NCBI GenBank assembly: GCA_039199225.1
Contig: JBCCSZ010000035.1
Location: 1 to 35,065 of the forward strand
Direction: 5' to 3'
Length of the DNA: 35,065 bases
Source: JBCCSZ01 sp039199225
GTDB taxonomy: Bacteria; Bacteroidota; Bacteroidia; Chitinophagales; Saprospiraceae
Under the pieces are notes generated by a model. It searched no databases, was not told the DNA's origin, and saw only the letters and a list, made by a program, of their open reading frames with translations. Made by a program: the position numbers and the translations under genes. Positions 16,271-26,100 of the stretch are shown in pieces (position 1 is the stretch's first letter; the number at the start of each line of letters is the position of its first letter).

Positions 16271-17446
16271 ATGGTTCTTAAATTCCGATACATCCTGCTG
16301 TTGCTGCTTTTGCCTTTGGTGAGCCTCCCATCGGCTGGCCAGGAGGCGACCCTGAATTGGGAGCAGATCGATCTCAAAGCCCGCAAGGCTCCCCGGGAAG
16401 TGGCCAAAAACATCCCTGGCTTGGTTGCTTTTTTGAGTGAAGGTTTACAAACAGATCGCCAAAAAGTTCGGAGTTTCTACACTTGGATTGTCCATCATAT
16501 ACTGTATGATCAGAAGGCTTACAAGGAAGGGCGGCGGCGAATCAATCGCAACATCGCTCAGTTGATGAAGCGGCGCAAGGCTGTGTGCTTTGGCTATGCC
16601 CAACTACTGGAAAGATTTTGCCAAGAGGCTGGTATCCCCTGCTTTGTCGTATCCGGCTACGTGCAACCGAGCGATTTCAGCACCCCCAACCACGCCTGGA
16701 ATGCAGTACTACTGGATGGTCAATGGCAATTGATGGATGCTACCTGGGAAAGCAATGCCCTGGGTAATTCACACTATCTGCAAACTTACTATGGCTTGGA
16801 TTACTTTGCCACACCTGCGCGGCACTTCCTGTTGGAACACCTGCCTGCCGACCCAACCTGGCAATTGTTGAACCACCCAGTTGCTTTGGACCGTTACCGA
16901 AAATATCAACTGACACAGCCGACGGACAGCAGTACGTATATTGATTTTGTAGACAGCTTAAGGCAGTTTCAAAGAATGTCCATTGACCATAGACGGTTGA
17001 AGACCGCCGAACGCAGCTTCCGCTACAACCCCAGCCCTGGCAACCGTCGAGAATTGGCCGCTTGTTACATTGATTATGAAACCTACCTCAGCCGAAAAGC
17101 GGAAAGCCTAGAATCAATGGATGGCAGCTCAGATTCTTTGCTGATGCTGCAACGACAGATGGTACATCTATGCGAAAAAGCAGAAAAGTTGGATAAGATA
17201 TTTGACAATCAGATAGAAAACTGCGCGTACAATAGACTGAACTACGCCATTGCGCTCAACAACCAGCTGGTCAGAGAATCTGAAAACCTGGATGAAGAAA
17301 GGGTAAAACAAATTCAGGAAGAGCAGGTATACCACCTACGCGAGGCAAAGGCCCGCCTGGGACAACTTCCCCAAAGCATCATGCGAGAGATGGCCCTACA
17401 ACAATGTGAAGACTTGCTCCGTCAACTAGCTGCAGAAACGAAATAA
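16271..17446 (+). CDS. Secreted transglutaminase-like protein
   Basis: This 391-residue protein has a signal peptide (residues 1-24, RYILLLLLLPLVSLPSAG). Residues ~60-165 form a transglutaminase-like/protease fold with an intact Cys-His-Asp triad: Cys106 in KAVCFGYA, His141 in PNHAWN and Asp156 in LMDATWE. GIPCFVVSGYV between them is typical. Bacterial members are mostly cysteine peptidases or of unknown activity. Residues ~200-391 are helical and charged, without a recognised domain, and no T9SS sorting domain is present, so a periplasmic location is likely. It is divergent from ribA, the gap being 138 nt. Confidence 0.82.
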   Translation: MVLKFRYILLLLLLPLVSLPSAGQEATLNWEQIDLKARKAPREVAKNIPGLVAFLSEGLQTDRQKVRSFYTWIVHHILYDQKAYKEGRRRINRNIAQLMKRRKAVCFGYAQLLERFCQEAGIPCFVVSGYVQPSDFSTPNHAWNAVLLDGQWQLMDATWESNALGNSHYLQTYYGLDYFATPARHFLLEHLPADPTWQLLNHPVALDRYRKYQLTQPTDSSTYIDFVDSLRQFQRMSIDHRRLKTAERSFRYNPSPGNRRELAACYIDYETYLSRKAESLESMDGSSDSLLMLQRQMVHLCEKAEKLDKIFDNQIENCAYNRLNYAIALNNQLVRESENLDEERVKQIQEEQVYHLREAKARLGQLPQSIMREMALQQCEDLLRQLAAETK

Positions 17447-18017
17447 TTGGGATATACTTAGCAACTTACAGGGCGCAACAGTCGCTTCTACCCCAAGGGT
17501 AATTGGAAGAAAATCCAGGTATTGATGTATGTCTCTCTAAGCAAATTAGCTTATATGAAAGTTGCGATTCAGCTGGAGGGAAGCCCCTTGGCCATCGCAA
17601 ACTAAGCTCTTTAGAACATCCTTTTGTTACCCCTTTGTGAAAATAAGTTATTGACCAGAATAAGTCCACCACCTAGGGCGAAAGCTCCTGTCGCAATGTA
17701 AAGAATTAGCATAGGTGAAAATGGTGTTTTGTGTTATTACTATAAGCTTTGGCTTTTTAGCGGATACGCTTAAGGGGACTCTAATATAATTTATTTTCAA
17801 AAAAATGATAAAATTCCGTCAACATTTTATCCTGATTTCTGACAAAAGGTGTCAATCAATGGGCCATAACATCCTCGTTGCGTCTTGTCGAAGAAATTTC
17901 TCTGTTGTTTTATTCAAAATAAAATTAGTTTACATTATCTTTTCACTTGCTATTGCAGACATCACCAACTATAAGGCGAAAATTTATTCTATTTGATTGA
18001 ACCAATCCACGAGGATT
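17447..18017. other. 571-nt gap with little recognisable content
   Basis: The left part (17447-17610) and the A/T-rich right part (17713-18017) show no convincing gene, RNA, terminator or consensus promoter on either strand. Between them is a possible 33-codon ORF on the - strand, listed separately. Upstream control sites for the AraC-type gene are expected in the right part, but none can be named. Confidence 0.5.
17611..17712 (-). CDS. Possible 33-residue membrane peptide
   Basis: The ATG at 17712 opens a 33-codon frame that encodes a hydrophobic, glycine-rich helix (LILYIATGAFALGGGLILV, residues 2-20). This is followed by a polar, basic tail with SQRGNKRMF and a TAA stop. The layout, one membrane span then positive residues, is that of a single-pass small membrane protein with a cytoplasmic C-terminus. 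No Shine-Dalgarno or consensus promoter supports it, and an ORF this short can arise by chance. Confidence 0.3.
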   Translation of the reverse strand: MLILYIATGAFALGGGLILVNNLFSQRGNKRMF

Positions 18018-18926
18018 ATGAAAATTTTCAGAGAGATCACCCCGTTGCGGAAGGAAGACGTTTTCACAATCAAGGATACTCCAAACGCCCGCTTTGATTA
18101 TCCGCTGCATACACATCCAGAATTTGAATTGACATTGATCCTCAATTCGGCAGGGCGTCGGATTGTTGGCGATTCTGTTGAGAGGTACAGTGGCCCAGAC
18201 TTGGTGCTGATTGGCCCAGAGGTGTTCCACAAGTGGGACGATGACGACCTGCCCCCTGATCGCAAAAGCACTGCCCGAGCTTTCGTCATTCAGTTTGAAC
18301 CTTCTTTGTTTTCGGAGACTTTGCTCAGCAAGCAGGATTTTTATCCCATCAAGTCTTTGCTCAATGAAGCCAAAAGAGGGATTGCTTTCAGCGGGCCGAC
18401 GCGCAAAACCATTGAGCTGAAAATGAAGAAGCTTTGCCGGCTTCAAGGCATGGAGTCCGTTCTAGAGTTTTTGAGCATTTTGAACACGCTGGCGCTTTCC
18501 AAAAGTCGGCGTTTTCTGGCCAGTGAAGGCTTTGATTGCCAAGCGCAAATTTTTCACAACCAGCGCATCAACGATGTTTGCGACCACCTCCGGCGGCATT
18601 TCAAAAATCGAGTGCAAATCGCAGAGGTAGCCAAAATTGCCAACATGAGTGAGTCTGCCTTCAGCCATTTCTTCAAAAAGAGTACTGGCAAGAGCTTTAC
18701 CCGCTTTTTGATCGATCTGCGCTTGAGCTATGCTTGTAAACTCCTGCTGGAGACACGGGAGCCTGTCAGCCAAATTTGCTACAGCTGCGGCTTCAACAAC
18801 CTGTCGAACTTCAACCGGCTTTTCAAAAAGTACAAAGGGCTCACGCCTTTTGATTACCGCAACCAATACGAGCAAAAGGCCGTAAACTACAGGATGTCCT
18901 TTCAGGCACTGCAGTTGATTTCCTAG
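18018..18926 (+). CDS. AraC-family transcriptional regulator
   Basis: The ATG at 18018 gives 302 residues; a TTG seven codons upstream is the alternative. The N-terminal ~100 residues are a cupin-type sensing domain (YPLHTHPEFELTLILN, YSGPDLVLIGPEVFHKW), a metal-free or sugar-sensing barrel in this family. The C-terminal ~100 residues are the two AraC helix-turn-helix motifs: VQIAEVAKIANMSESAFSHF and then PVSQICYSCGFNNLSNFNRL, followed by YKGLTPFDYR. This is the organisation of activators of sugar and stress genes. It ends at the point where an in-frame GTG for the next gene could begin, and 47 nt before the preferred murQ ATG, so the two are almost certainly cotranscribed. Confidence 0.93.
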   Translation: MKIFREITPLRKEDVFTIKDTPNARFDYPLHTHPEFELTLILNSAGRRIVGDSVERYSGPDLVLIGPEVFHKWDDDDLPPDRKSTARAFVIQFEPSLFSETLLSKQDFYPIKSLLNEAKRGIAFSGPTRKTIELKMKKLCRLQGMESVLEFLSILNTLALSKSRRFLASEGFDCQAQIFHNQRINDVCDHLRRHFKNRVQIAEVAKIANMSESAFSHFFKKSTGKSFTRFLIDLRLSYACKLLLETREPVSQICYSCGFNNLSNFNRLFKKYKGLTPFDYRNQYEQKAVNYRMSFQALQLIS

Positions 18927-18973
18927 TGAGGCTGCCGTCCTACCAAACGGGACCTATACCTGACCCTAAAAAC

Positions 18974-19783
18974 ATGATAAAAGTTACCGAACTGGATTCC
19001 AACCATCGCCATCTCGAAAAGATGTCGGCTGAAGAATTATTGACCAATATCAACCAAGAGGATCAAACGGTTGCGCTTGCTGTACAAAAGGCCATACCAT
19101 TCATCGCGCCACTGGTCGAATGCATTGTCGAAAAGATGAAATTGGGTGGTCGGCTGTTTTACATCGGTGCGGGTACCAGCGGGCGCCTGGGCATCCTGGA
19201 CGCATCGGAATGCCCACCGACTTATGGGGTTCCGGATGATTGGGTGATTGGATTGATTGCCGGAGGGGATGTGGCCATCCGCAAGTCTGTCGAACAAGCT
19301 GAAGACGACCAAACACAGGCATGGAAGGACCTCCAGGCATTTTTCATCGACGATAAAGATGTGGTCATCGGCATTGCGGCTTCTGGCACTACGCCCTATG
19401 TAGTCGGCGGCTTGAAAGACTGCCGGTCGTCGGGCATTACCACTGCTTGCATAGCTTGCAACGAGGGCAGTCCCATGGCCGAACAAGCCGACTATCCCAT
19501 CGAGGTGGTTGTCGGCCCCGAATTTGTGACAGGCAGTACCCGGATGAAGTCTGGCACCGCTCAGAAACTCATCCTCAATATGATCAGCACCAGTTGTATG
19601 ATCGGGCTGGGACGGGTAAAAGACAATAAAATGGTGGACATGCAGCTGAGCAATACCAAGCTGGTCGACCGAGGGACGCGCATGGTTATGAACGCCTTGG
19701 ATATATCCTACGGATTAGCATCAAGCTTGCTCAGAGAACACGGCAGCGTGCGGCAGGCTGTTGCTGCTTATCAAGCAAAGTGA
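18974..19783 (+). CDS. murQ: N-acetylmuramic acid 6-phosphate etherase
   Basis: MurQ cleaves the lactyl ether of MurNAc-6-phosphate to GlcNAc-6-phosphate and D-lactate, salvaging cell-wall sugar. The ATG at 18974 (269 residues) is preferred over the GTG at 18926 because family members start directly with a VTELDSN-like sequence. The SIS-domain phosphosugar site is clear: YIGAGTSGRLGILDASECPP, GLIAGGD, GIAASGTTPYV, GSTRMKSGTAQKL and NMISTSCMIGLGRV. It is slightly shorter than the E. coli enzyme (about 298), ending just after the helical EHGSVRQAVAAY. No MurNAc kinase, PTS or anhMurNAc kinase gene is next to it. Its pairing with an AraC-type gene, rather than MurR, suggests different control. 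Confidence 0.95.
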   Translation: MIKVTELDSNHRHLEKMSAEELLTNINQEDQTVALAVQKAIPFIAPLVECIVEKMKLGGRLFYIGAGTSGRLGILDASECPPTYGVPDDWVIGLIAGGDVAIRKSVEQAEDDQTQAWKDLQAFFIDDKDVVIGIAASGTTPYVVGGLKDCRSSGITTACIACNEGSPMAEQADYPIEVVVGPEFVTGSTRMKSGTAQKLILNMISTSCMIGLGRVKDNKMVDMQLSNTKLVDRGTRMVMNALDISYGLASSLLREHGSVRQAVAAYQAK

Positions 19784-19806
19784 TAGGCTCATCACAAATC
19801 AACTTA

Positions 19807-20967
19807 CTATTTGCCATTCACCAAGCGCCAGGCAAAATCGGGATTGACCGACAGCCAGTCAGATTGGTCTTCGCCCGACAATCGAACGATCTGGAAGCGA
19901 TCCTGAGAGAGCTTGTAATAATCAAAAGCCTCCCGGATGAATGTTCCCTTTCGCTCAAATTCCTCCTCTGAAATACCGATTACAATATCTTCTGCTGGAA
20001 ATTCGGTCATTTTCTCAGAAAGAATCTCCAAAAAGGCCAGTAGCTCTTTTTTGTAGGTAAAAGAACATTGTTGCCCTCGGTGAGAAACATAGGTTTTGAG
20101 TTGTTCCACATTTTGAATGTCCTTTCTGGGGTCAAAGACGGGCTCTTTTTCCACAACGACCTCCTCCTCTGAGGGGGTAGATTCTTGTATCGGCTCAAGT
20201 TGTACTGATGAATTATAAGTGAACCCCTGCTCATATCTTCTGCGGTCGATGGGGATTCTCTCCTTTTGAGGTGGCACTATAACGTCAGGAAGCGTCAGTT
20301 CTTCTCCTTCTGGCAATTCGAATAGCCGCAGATCATCCACCAACAGATTGCCATTGTACGGCTTCAGCGTTCCTCTTTCATAAAAAGCTTCCAGTGTAAA
20401 AAACTCGTAATTCTCCTCCGGACGAAAACGAAAGGTGTATATCCGCCAATTGGTGTGGTCGATCAAATCCGAGTGTACCAATAATTGCTTTTTACCACAA
20501 TAGCCATCGGCTCCAAAAATGCGTAGGACACAAGGGGTTGTATGGTCAGTCATTTTACCTTCACGATCTCTGGAAGGGCTGAGATATACAGGTGATCTGG
20601 CTAAGGCCACCTGAAAGTGGTACAACTTGCCCTTTTCCAATTTAGTGTCCTTCATACGCTGTGCAACACTCTCCCAGGTATCGTTGTCACGGACGACCAG
20701 CCCTATGTAAGTATTGCCTTTGAGAGCAGGCGTACTCACGCCGAAGAACCAGTTGTCTTCATCAGCACTTGGTTGTACATCTGGCACCGACTCCGTTGCA
20801 GGACCACAGTCGAACCAGCCTCGGTGAGGACGTCCGTGTAGGACTCCCGGGCGCGCGCGATCCTCGAAGGAGCCATTGGTCAATTGGATTTCAGTTCCTT
20901 GGCCAAAAGTAAAATCGGGTAGACAAAAAAGGAGAAAGGCAAAGCCTAGAATAGACATCAAACGCAT
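19807..20967 (-). CDS. Secreted jelly-roll protein with conserved C-terminal domain
   Basis: The ATG at 20967 gives 386 residues with a signal peptide (MRLMSILGFAFLLFCLPDFTFG); the frame could extend nine codons to a TTG. Residues ~25-220 resemble a galactose-binding-like jelly roll: LTNGSFEDRARPG, NTYIGLVVRDNDTWESVAQ, ALARSPVYLSPSRD and the closing YNGNLLVDDLRLFEL. An acidic, proline-rich linker (EPIQESTPSEEEVVVEKEP) joins it to a ~100-residue C-terminal domain with VIGISEEEFERKGTFIREAF, which I do not recognise. No T9SS tail, catalytic motif or lipobox is visible. It is convergent with murQ (23 nt apart) and no terminator is seen between them. Confidence 0.7.
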   Translation of the reverse strand: MRLMSILGFAFLLFCLPDFTFGQGTEIQLTNGSFEDRARPGVLHGRPHRGWFDCGPATESVPDVQPSADEDNWFFGVSTPALKGNTYIGLVVRDNDTWESVAQRMKDTKLEKGKLYHFQVALARSPVYLSPSRDREGKMTDHTTPCVLRIFGADGYCGKKQLLVHSDLIDHTNWRIYTFRFRPEENYEFFTLEAFYERGTLKPYNGNLLVDDLRLFELPEGEELTLPDVIVPPQKERIPIDRRRYEQGFTYNSSVQLEPIQESTPSEEEVVVEKEPVFDPRKDIQNVEQLKTYVSHRGQQCSFTYKKELLAFLEILSEKMTEFPAEDIVIGISEEEFERKGTFIREAFDYYKLSQDRFQIVRLSGEDQSDWLSVNPDFAWRLVNGK

Positions 20968-21093
20968 AGCTTTTAATTTTTTCCAATATAACAATAAGTC
21001 GTTGAAAATCTATCCACCTGTCTGGAATCCTACAGATTTCATCAATTTCAATTCCCGAACAGCTTAGAGAAATACAAATGTGCTTCAATTTAT

Positions 21094-21101
21094 TATATTT
21101 G
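21094..21101 (+). promoter_or_regulatory. Candidate -7 element TATATTTG
   Basis: TATATTTG matches TAnnTTTG, but no TTTG is found at the right distance upstream. If used, transcription would start near 21108, at or past the ATG at 21106, so translation would have to begin at a later ATG such as 21187. Confidence 0.35.
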
Positions 21102-21186
21102 GTAGATGATGGGATGTTTGGTCTATCCATTTCAAAGATGTAGTAGTGTCTTCCGATTCGCAGCTCTCCTGTGGAAGTACATACCC

Positions 21187-22971
21187 ATGCTCAAGCGTCC
21201 AGGGATGTTGAAACCATCCTTGCTTGCGCTTTGCTTGTGCATCGCAGGGTCCATTTCCGCACAAGAATACTTTCGTCTACTCGACCAGCCGGAAAACTCC
21301 TTCCGTCGCAAAGTCGCTCGCTTCCCCAATGGCGATGTGCTGATCGGTAACTCTTCTGAGGAAGCACTTTTCTCCATGGCCAATGGCAAGATACTGATGA
21401 CCCGCATGGATCCCTGTGGCGTCGTCCGCTGGTCGCAGAGCTATGAACGAGAAGGGGAATATTTAAAATTTGCCGACTTCGACATCAACAGTCGTGGCGA
21501 GATATTCATCTACGGCAGTGCTTTTTCGGGCCTGAGCGAACTCATCTTTTTATTGAAACTCAACAGCCTTGGTGAAGTGCTGGCCTTTAGGCATTACGAT
21601 CCACAGACCATCGACCATTTCACCTACAGCTGTGATATGCGCGGAGATCAACTAATGGTCTACGGGCTGATCCTCGGCTTTGGAACGCAAAAGCAAGGCT
21701 TTTTGGCCATCTTCAACAGCGACCTTCGGTTCCAATGGGCCAAGACCTTTTCTCCTTTCGAATCCGAAGGGGAAGCCATTTTCACCAACGATGGGGGATT
21801 CCTTTGCTCATCCGGACCATTTCTCTACAAGCTCGACGGCAATGGAGCGCTGCAGTGGGCCAGCACCCTCAGCTCCACTTTAGGAAGCTTTCCAGCTGCC
21901 GGACCACTAGAAGTTCCAGGGGGATACATCTTTGAGTTCAACCGACGAGATTCCAGTTTTTTCTACAAGCTCAATGGCAATGGCAATCTGGACTGGACCT
22001 CTGATTTGTTTCCAGCCTCTAAATATGGCGCCAGCATGACCCTCGAACCAGATGGTCGTTTATTTGCTACCTACAACTGCCCCGGGCAAGACGAAAATCA
22101 ATTGTGCCAGTTGATGGTATCTCCCAGTGGTGTCATCAGCGAACAAAAACAATTGGACATCGACCTCACCATATACAATGGTCCACTCTATCACAGCATC
22201 GATGACAATCAATTCGTCACCCTGGTCGCCAATGGCGATCCTCTCTACATCAATCGGGTGGATGTTTCTGACTTCATCATGCAATTCGCTCAGGAGGAAG
22301 CATCTAGTGATTGTTTCACTTGGGAGCCTTTTTCATCTTTGACGAACAACCGGGATCAGTTGCTTTTTCAACCATTGGATACAACTGTTTTGGATTACAA
22401 CTTTGTGCTACAAAACCTGGGCAAGGTCATTGAATTTGAAACAGAACTACCCTATCAGGAGCACTGTGAACGAGCCTCTGGCCAGCTACTGACCCAGCTT
22501 GATACTTTCCTGAATTGTGAATTCGATTGGATGGTTGAATTGCCTTCGGAGGACTTCCAATGGGAGGACGAATATCCTGACCGTAGGCGCATTCTGGAAG
22601 ACCCTGGCCTTTACAAAGCTTCCAATCAGGATTGTGCTGCTCTGCGGCTTTTTGAGTACCGATTGGAAAAACCGCCCTGTGATTGCGACGTTTATCTCCC
22701 CAATGCTTTCAGTCCCAATCAGGATGGTATCAATGACGAGTTGCAGCTCTACAGTGCTTGCGAAGTTGTAGAGATGCGCATGAGCATCTACGACCGCTGG
22801 GGCGTAAAGGTATTTGAAGGTTTTGGACAAGATATTCGTTGGAATGGCCGCTTCAACAACACGCCGTTAAAGGTCGGTGTTTACGTTGCAATCGTTGAGT
22901 ATCAATTGGTTAACAATGCCGGAGATATTCAGGAAAGTATGACCTCCCAAGACATTACGCTGCTGCGCTGA
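21187..22971 (+). CDS. T9SS type B sorted secreted protein (gliding-motility C-terminal domain)
   Basis: The start at 21187 gives 594 residues and a signal peptide (LLALCLCIAGSISAQ near residues 11-25). The first ATG (21106) would add 27 residues ahead of it, and a third ATG lies at 21205. Residues ~30-330 contain repeated propeller-like blades: FLAIFNSDLRFQWAKTF, FLYKLDGNGALQWASTL and FFYKLNGNGNLDWTSDLF share a Y/F-K-L-x-G-x-G-x-x-W core. Residues ~505-594 are the T9SS type B / CHU_C domain: CDVYLPNAFSPNQDGINDEL, MSIYDRWGVKVFEG, WNGRFNNTPLKVGVYVAIVEY. It is therefore probably exported through the type IX system to the cell surface or medium. No enzyme motif is seen. Confidence 0.85.
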   Translation: MLKRPGMLKPSLLALCLCIAGSISAQEYFRLLDQPENSFRRKVARFPNGDVLIGNSSEEALFSMANGKILMTRMDPCGVVRWSQSYEREGEYLKFADFDINSRGEIFIYGSAFSGLSELIFLLKLNSLGEVLAFRHYDPQTIDHFTYSCDMRGDQLMVYGLILGFGTQKQGFLAIFNSDLRFQWAKTFSPFESEGEAIFTNDGGFLCSSGPFLYKLDGNGALQWASTLSSTLGSFPAAGPLEVPGGYIFEFNRRDSSFFYKLNGNGNLDWTSDLFPASKYGASMTLEPDGRLFATYNCPGQDENQLCQLMVSPSGVISEQKQLDIDLTIYNGPLYHSIDDNQFVTLVANGDPLYINRVDVSDFIMQFAQEEASSDCFTWEPFSSLTNNRDQLLFQPLDTTVLDYNFVLQNLGKVIEFETELPYQEHCERASGQLLTQLDTFLNCEFDWMVELPSEDFQWEDEYPDRRRILEDPGLYKASNQDCAALRLFEYRLEKPPCDCDVYLPNAFSPNQDGINDELQLYSACEVVEMRMSIYDRWGVKVFEGFGQDIRWNGRFNNTPLKVGVYVAIVEYQLVNNAGDIQESMTSQDITLLR

Positions 22972-23106
22972 CCTTGCTTGAAACTTCATTCTGACAATCA
23001 GATTATTTATTTCAAGAGTAGCTCATTACACCCAATTATTAATGGTATTTTCCTGCTCATTATTAATATTATTTTCATTTATCCTACCGATTATATCATT
23101 GTTTTA

Positions 23107-23144
23107 TTAGATTAGCAACTAATATCAACTTTAATCTGATCTAA
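23107..23144. promoter_or_regulatory. Inverted repeat upstream of susC
   Basis: TTAGATTA (23107-23114) is mirrored by TAATCT (23132-23137) and again by ATCTAA (23139-23144) in a very A/T-rich leader, ending 28 nt before the susC ATG. It could be an operator or simply chance in A/T-rich DNA. The nearby TAATTTTTG (23142-23150) has one base too many to match TAnnTTTG. Confidence 0.25.
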
Positions 23145-23172
23145 TTTTTGACTTCTGTAAAATCATGAGTTT

Positions 23173-26100
23173 ATGAAGCGAAAGACTTTACTTTTAAGGC
23201 CGAAATTACTTCGGCTAAGTTTACTCTCACTCTTTTTGGCAGTGGGTACTATGCTCTCTGCCCAACAAATGGTTACGGGTACAATTACTGATGCAGAAAG
23301 TGACGAGCCTCTTATTGGAGCCTCCATTTTGTTGCAAGGTACTTCTTCCGGTACCATCACAGATTTCGAGGGAAAATACTCTCTCGAAGCGAATGAAGGA
23401 GACGTTCTGGTGATTTCTTACACTGGATACTCCACTGTCGAATTGACCGTAGGAACGGACGATCTATCTAATGTACAACTCAGTGAAGGGGTAGCACTTG
23501 GCGAAATTGTCGTAACAGGCTACTCTGTAGAATCCAAGCGCCAAACAACAGGTGCCGTTTCTACTGTGAAGGCACAAGATTTGAAAGCGATTCCCGTCGG
23601 TAACATCGAACAAGCCTTACAAGGTCGTGTTGCAGGGGTTACCCTGATTACCAACGGCCAACCTGGAACCAACAGTATCATCCGCGTAAGGGGCTTCGGT
23701 GCCTTTGGTGGTAATGAGCCACTCTATGTTGTGGATGGTGTACCTGTTGCTTCTACCAACTTCCTTTCTCCTGACGACATTGAGACAACGACCGTTCTGA
23801 AGGATGCCGCTTCTGCTTCCATCTACGGAGCCAGAGCCGCCAACGGTGTAATCGTCTACACAACCAAGAAGGGTTCTCGCACAGCGAAGAAGCTGACGGT
23901 TAGCTACGACGGTTTGTTCGGTGTCACCGACCCCAATGTCAACGGAGCCCCCAAAATGCTAACACCTCAGGAGCAAGCCGATTGGACGCACATTGCTTAC
24001 CGCAACAATGCAGCTGCCAACGGTACAGAGCCTGAGTACACACACCCTCAGTACGGCACCAATGCACAAGCAACACTGCCGACTTACTTGCACGCAAACG
24101 GCCAGAATGGCGTACGCGGCGATGTGGATGTCGATGCCATCCGCTCAGCGTTCGAGTCCAATCCAGAAGAGGTTTTCCTCATCAGACCCAACCTCAACGG
24201 TACCAACTGGTATGATGAAGTTACCAGCGTTGCGCCACTCAACCGCCACAGCCTTGGTTTCAGCGGTGGAACAGAAAGAGGTATCTACTACTTCGGCCTG
24301 TCCATGCAACGCCAAGATGGTATCTTGATCAACAATGAGTTTGAGCGCTACACTTTTAGAGCCAACTCTGAGTTTGACTTGACAGACTTCCTCCGCATCG
24401 GAGAAAACCTGCAGTTTACCTACCGTTCTGTCAGAGGTCAGTCCGGTGGAAATGGTGGTTTGGGTATTGCTGATCAGGAATCTGAAATCCTGGCTGCTTA
24501 CCGTATGCCGACCGTTATCCCGGTATTCGACGAATTTGGTAGCTACGCAAGTACAAAAGCAGCTGGGTTCAACAACCCACGTAACCCTGTTCGTCGCCTG
24601 ACCTTGAACAATGGTGACGACAGAGGTTTCAACGCCAACGCTTTTGGTAACGTCTACCTCGAACTCGATCCAATCAAAAACTTGACATTGCGCACCAGCA
24701 TTGGTGGACAGTACGACAACTTCTACTTTGTCAACTACAACTACCGCTACTTAGGTGATTCTGAGCCAGAAGCTAGTAACACTTTCTCTGAAGGTAGTGG
24801 CTACGTTTTCCAGTGGGTATTTACCAATACGGCTAGATACAAATTGGAATTGGATCAGCACACTTTCACCTTCCTCGGAGGTATTGAAGCTTTGAACACA
24901 GGTAGTGGACGGAACATGAGTGGTTCTGGTATCAACCCATTCTCTACAGATTTGGACTACCAAAACTTGTCTACAGTTGGTAACCCACAGGTTGGTAGCT
25001 TCCTGTTCAATGGTGTCAACTTCTACTCTCTGTTTGGTAAGTTGGATTACAACTACAAAGACAGATACTATTTGACTGGTTTGTTGCGTCGGGATGGTTC
25101 TTCTCGTTTCGGTGAAAACAACAGATTCGGTGTATTCCCTGCCTTCTCTGCGGCATGGCGTGTAAGTGGTGAGCGATTCATGGAAAGCGTTCCTTTCATC
25201 TACGATCTGAAGATCAGAGGTGGCTGGGGCCAGATGGGTAACTCCAACAACGTTGATCCAAACAACCAGTATTCCTTGTTTGCCTCCAACAGAAGTAACT
25301 CTTTCTACCCAATCAGCGGCCAAAACAATGGTGTTGATGAAGGATACTTCCGTTCTCGTATCGGTAACCCAGATGCAAAGTGGGAGACCAGTGAAATGTC
25401 TAACATCGGTTTGGATGCCTCCTTCCTAGGTGGTAAGGTAGAAGTTATATTGGATTTGTGGCGTAAGGATACCAAGGACTTGTTGTTCAGCGTACCGCTG
25501 GCGGGTGTTGTTGGTAACGGAGCCGCTGCTCCTGCAGTAAACATTGCTAGTATGCGTAACCAAGGTATTGACATTGAGATTGTCAACCGCGGTAATGTTA
25601 CAACAGACATGAAGTACGAGTTGATCGTAAGAGGTGGTTTCCTCGACAACGAAATTACTTTCTTGGCGCCAGGCCAGGAGTTCTTCGGAGGAAATGGCTA
25701 TCGTGGTATCAACCCAATTCGCAACGAAGTTGGACAGCCTCTCTCTTCTTTCTACGGTTACAAGGTGATCGGCTACTTTGCCAATCAGCAAGATGTCGAC
25801 AATTCTCCAGAGCAGCCAGGTGCAGGCATCGGCCGCTTCAAGTACGAAGACATCGATGGCGATGGTGTCATCACACCGGAAGATAGAACATTCATCGGAA
25901 ATCCAGTTCCTGACTTCTCTGGTGGACTTGATTTCAAATTGATGTACAAAGGTTTTACCCTACAGACTTACTGGTACACTTCTTTGGGTAATGAAATCTT
26001 CAACATGTCCAAGTGGTTTACAGACTTCTTCGGTACTTTCGAAGGTTCTGGAAAAGGTGTAAGAGCAAAGCAATCCTGGACACCTGAGTTGGGCGACAAT

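Noticed and set aside
17805..17996. 63-codon + strand frame just before the AraC-type gene
   Set aside because: Composition looks random for A/T-rich DNA, no family resemblance, and it would occupy the expected promoter region.
18926..18973. GTG start for murQ overlapping the AraC-type stop
   Set aside because: The extra 16 residues do not resemble MurQ, while the ATG at 18974 gives the family N-terminus.
24751..25323. 190-codon open frame on the - strand
   Set aside because: Antisense to the susC barrel region, with the same codon-bias cause.
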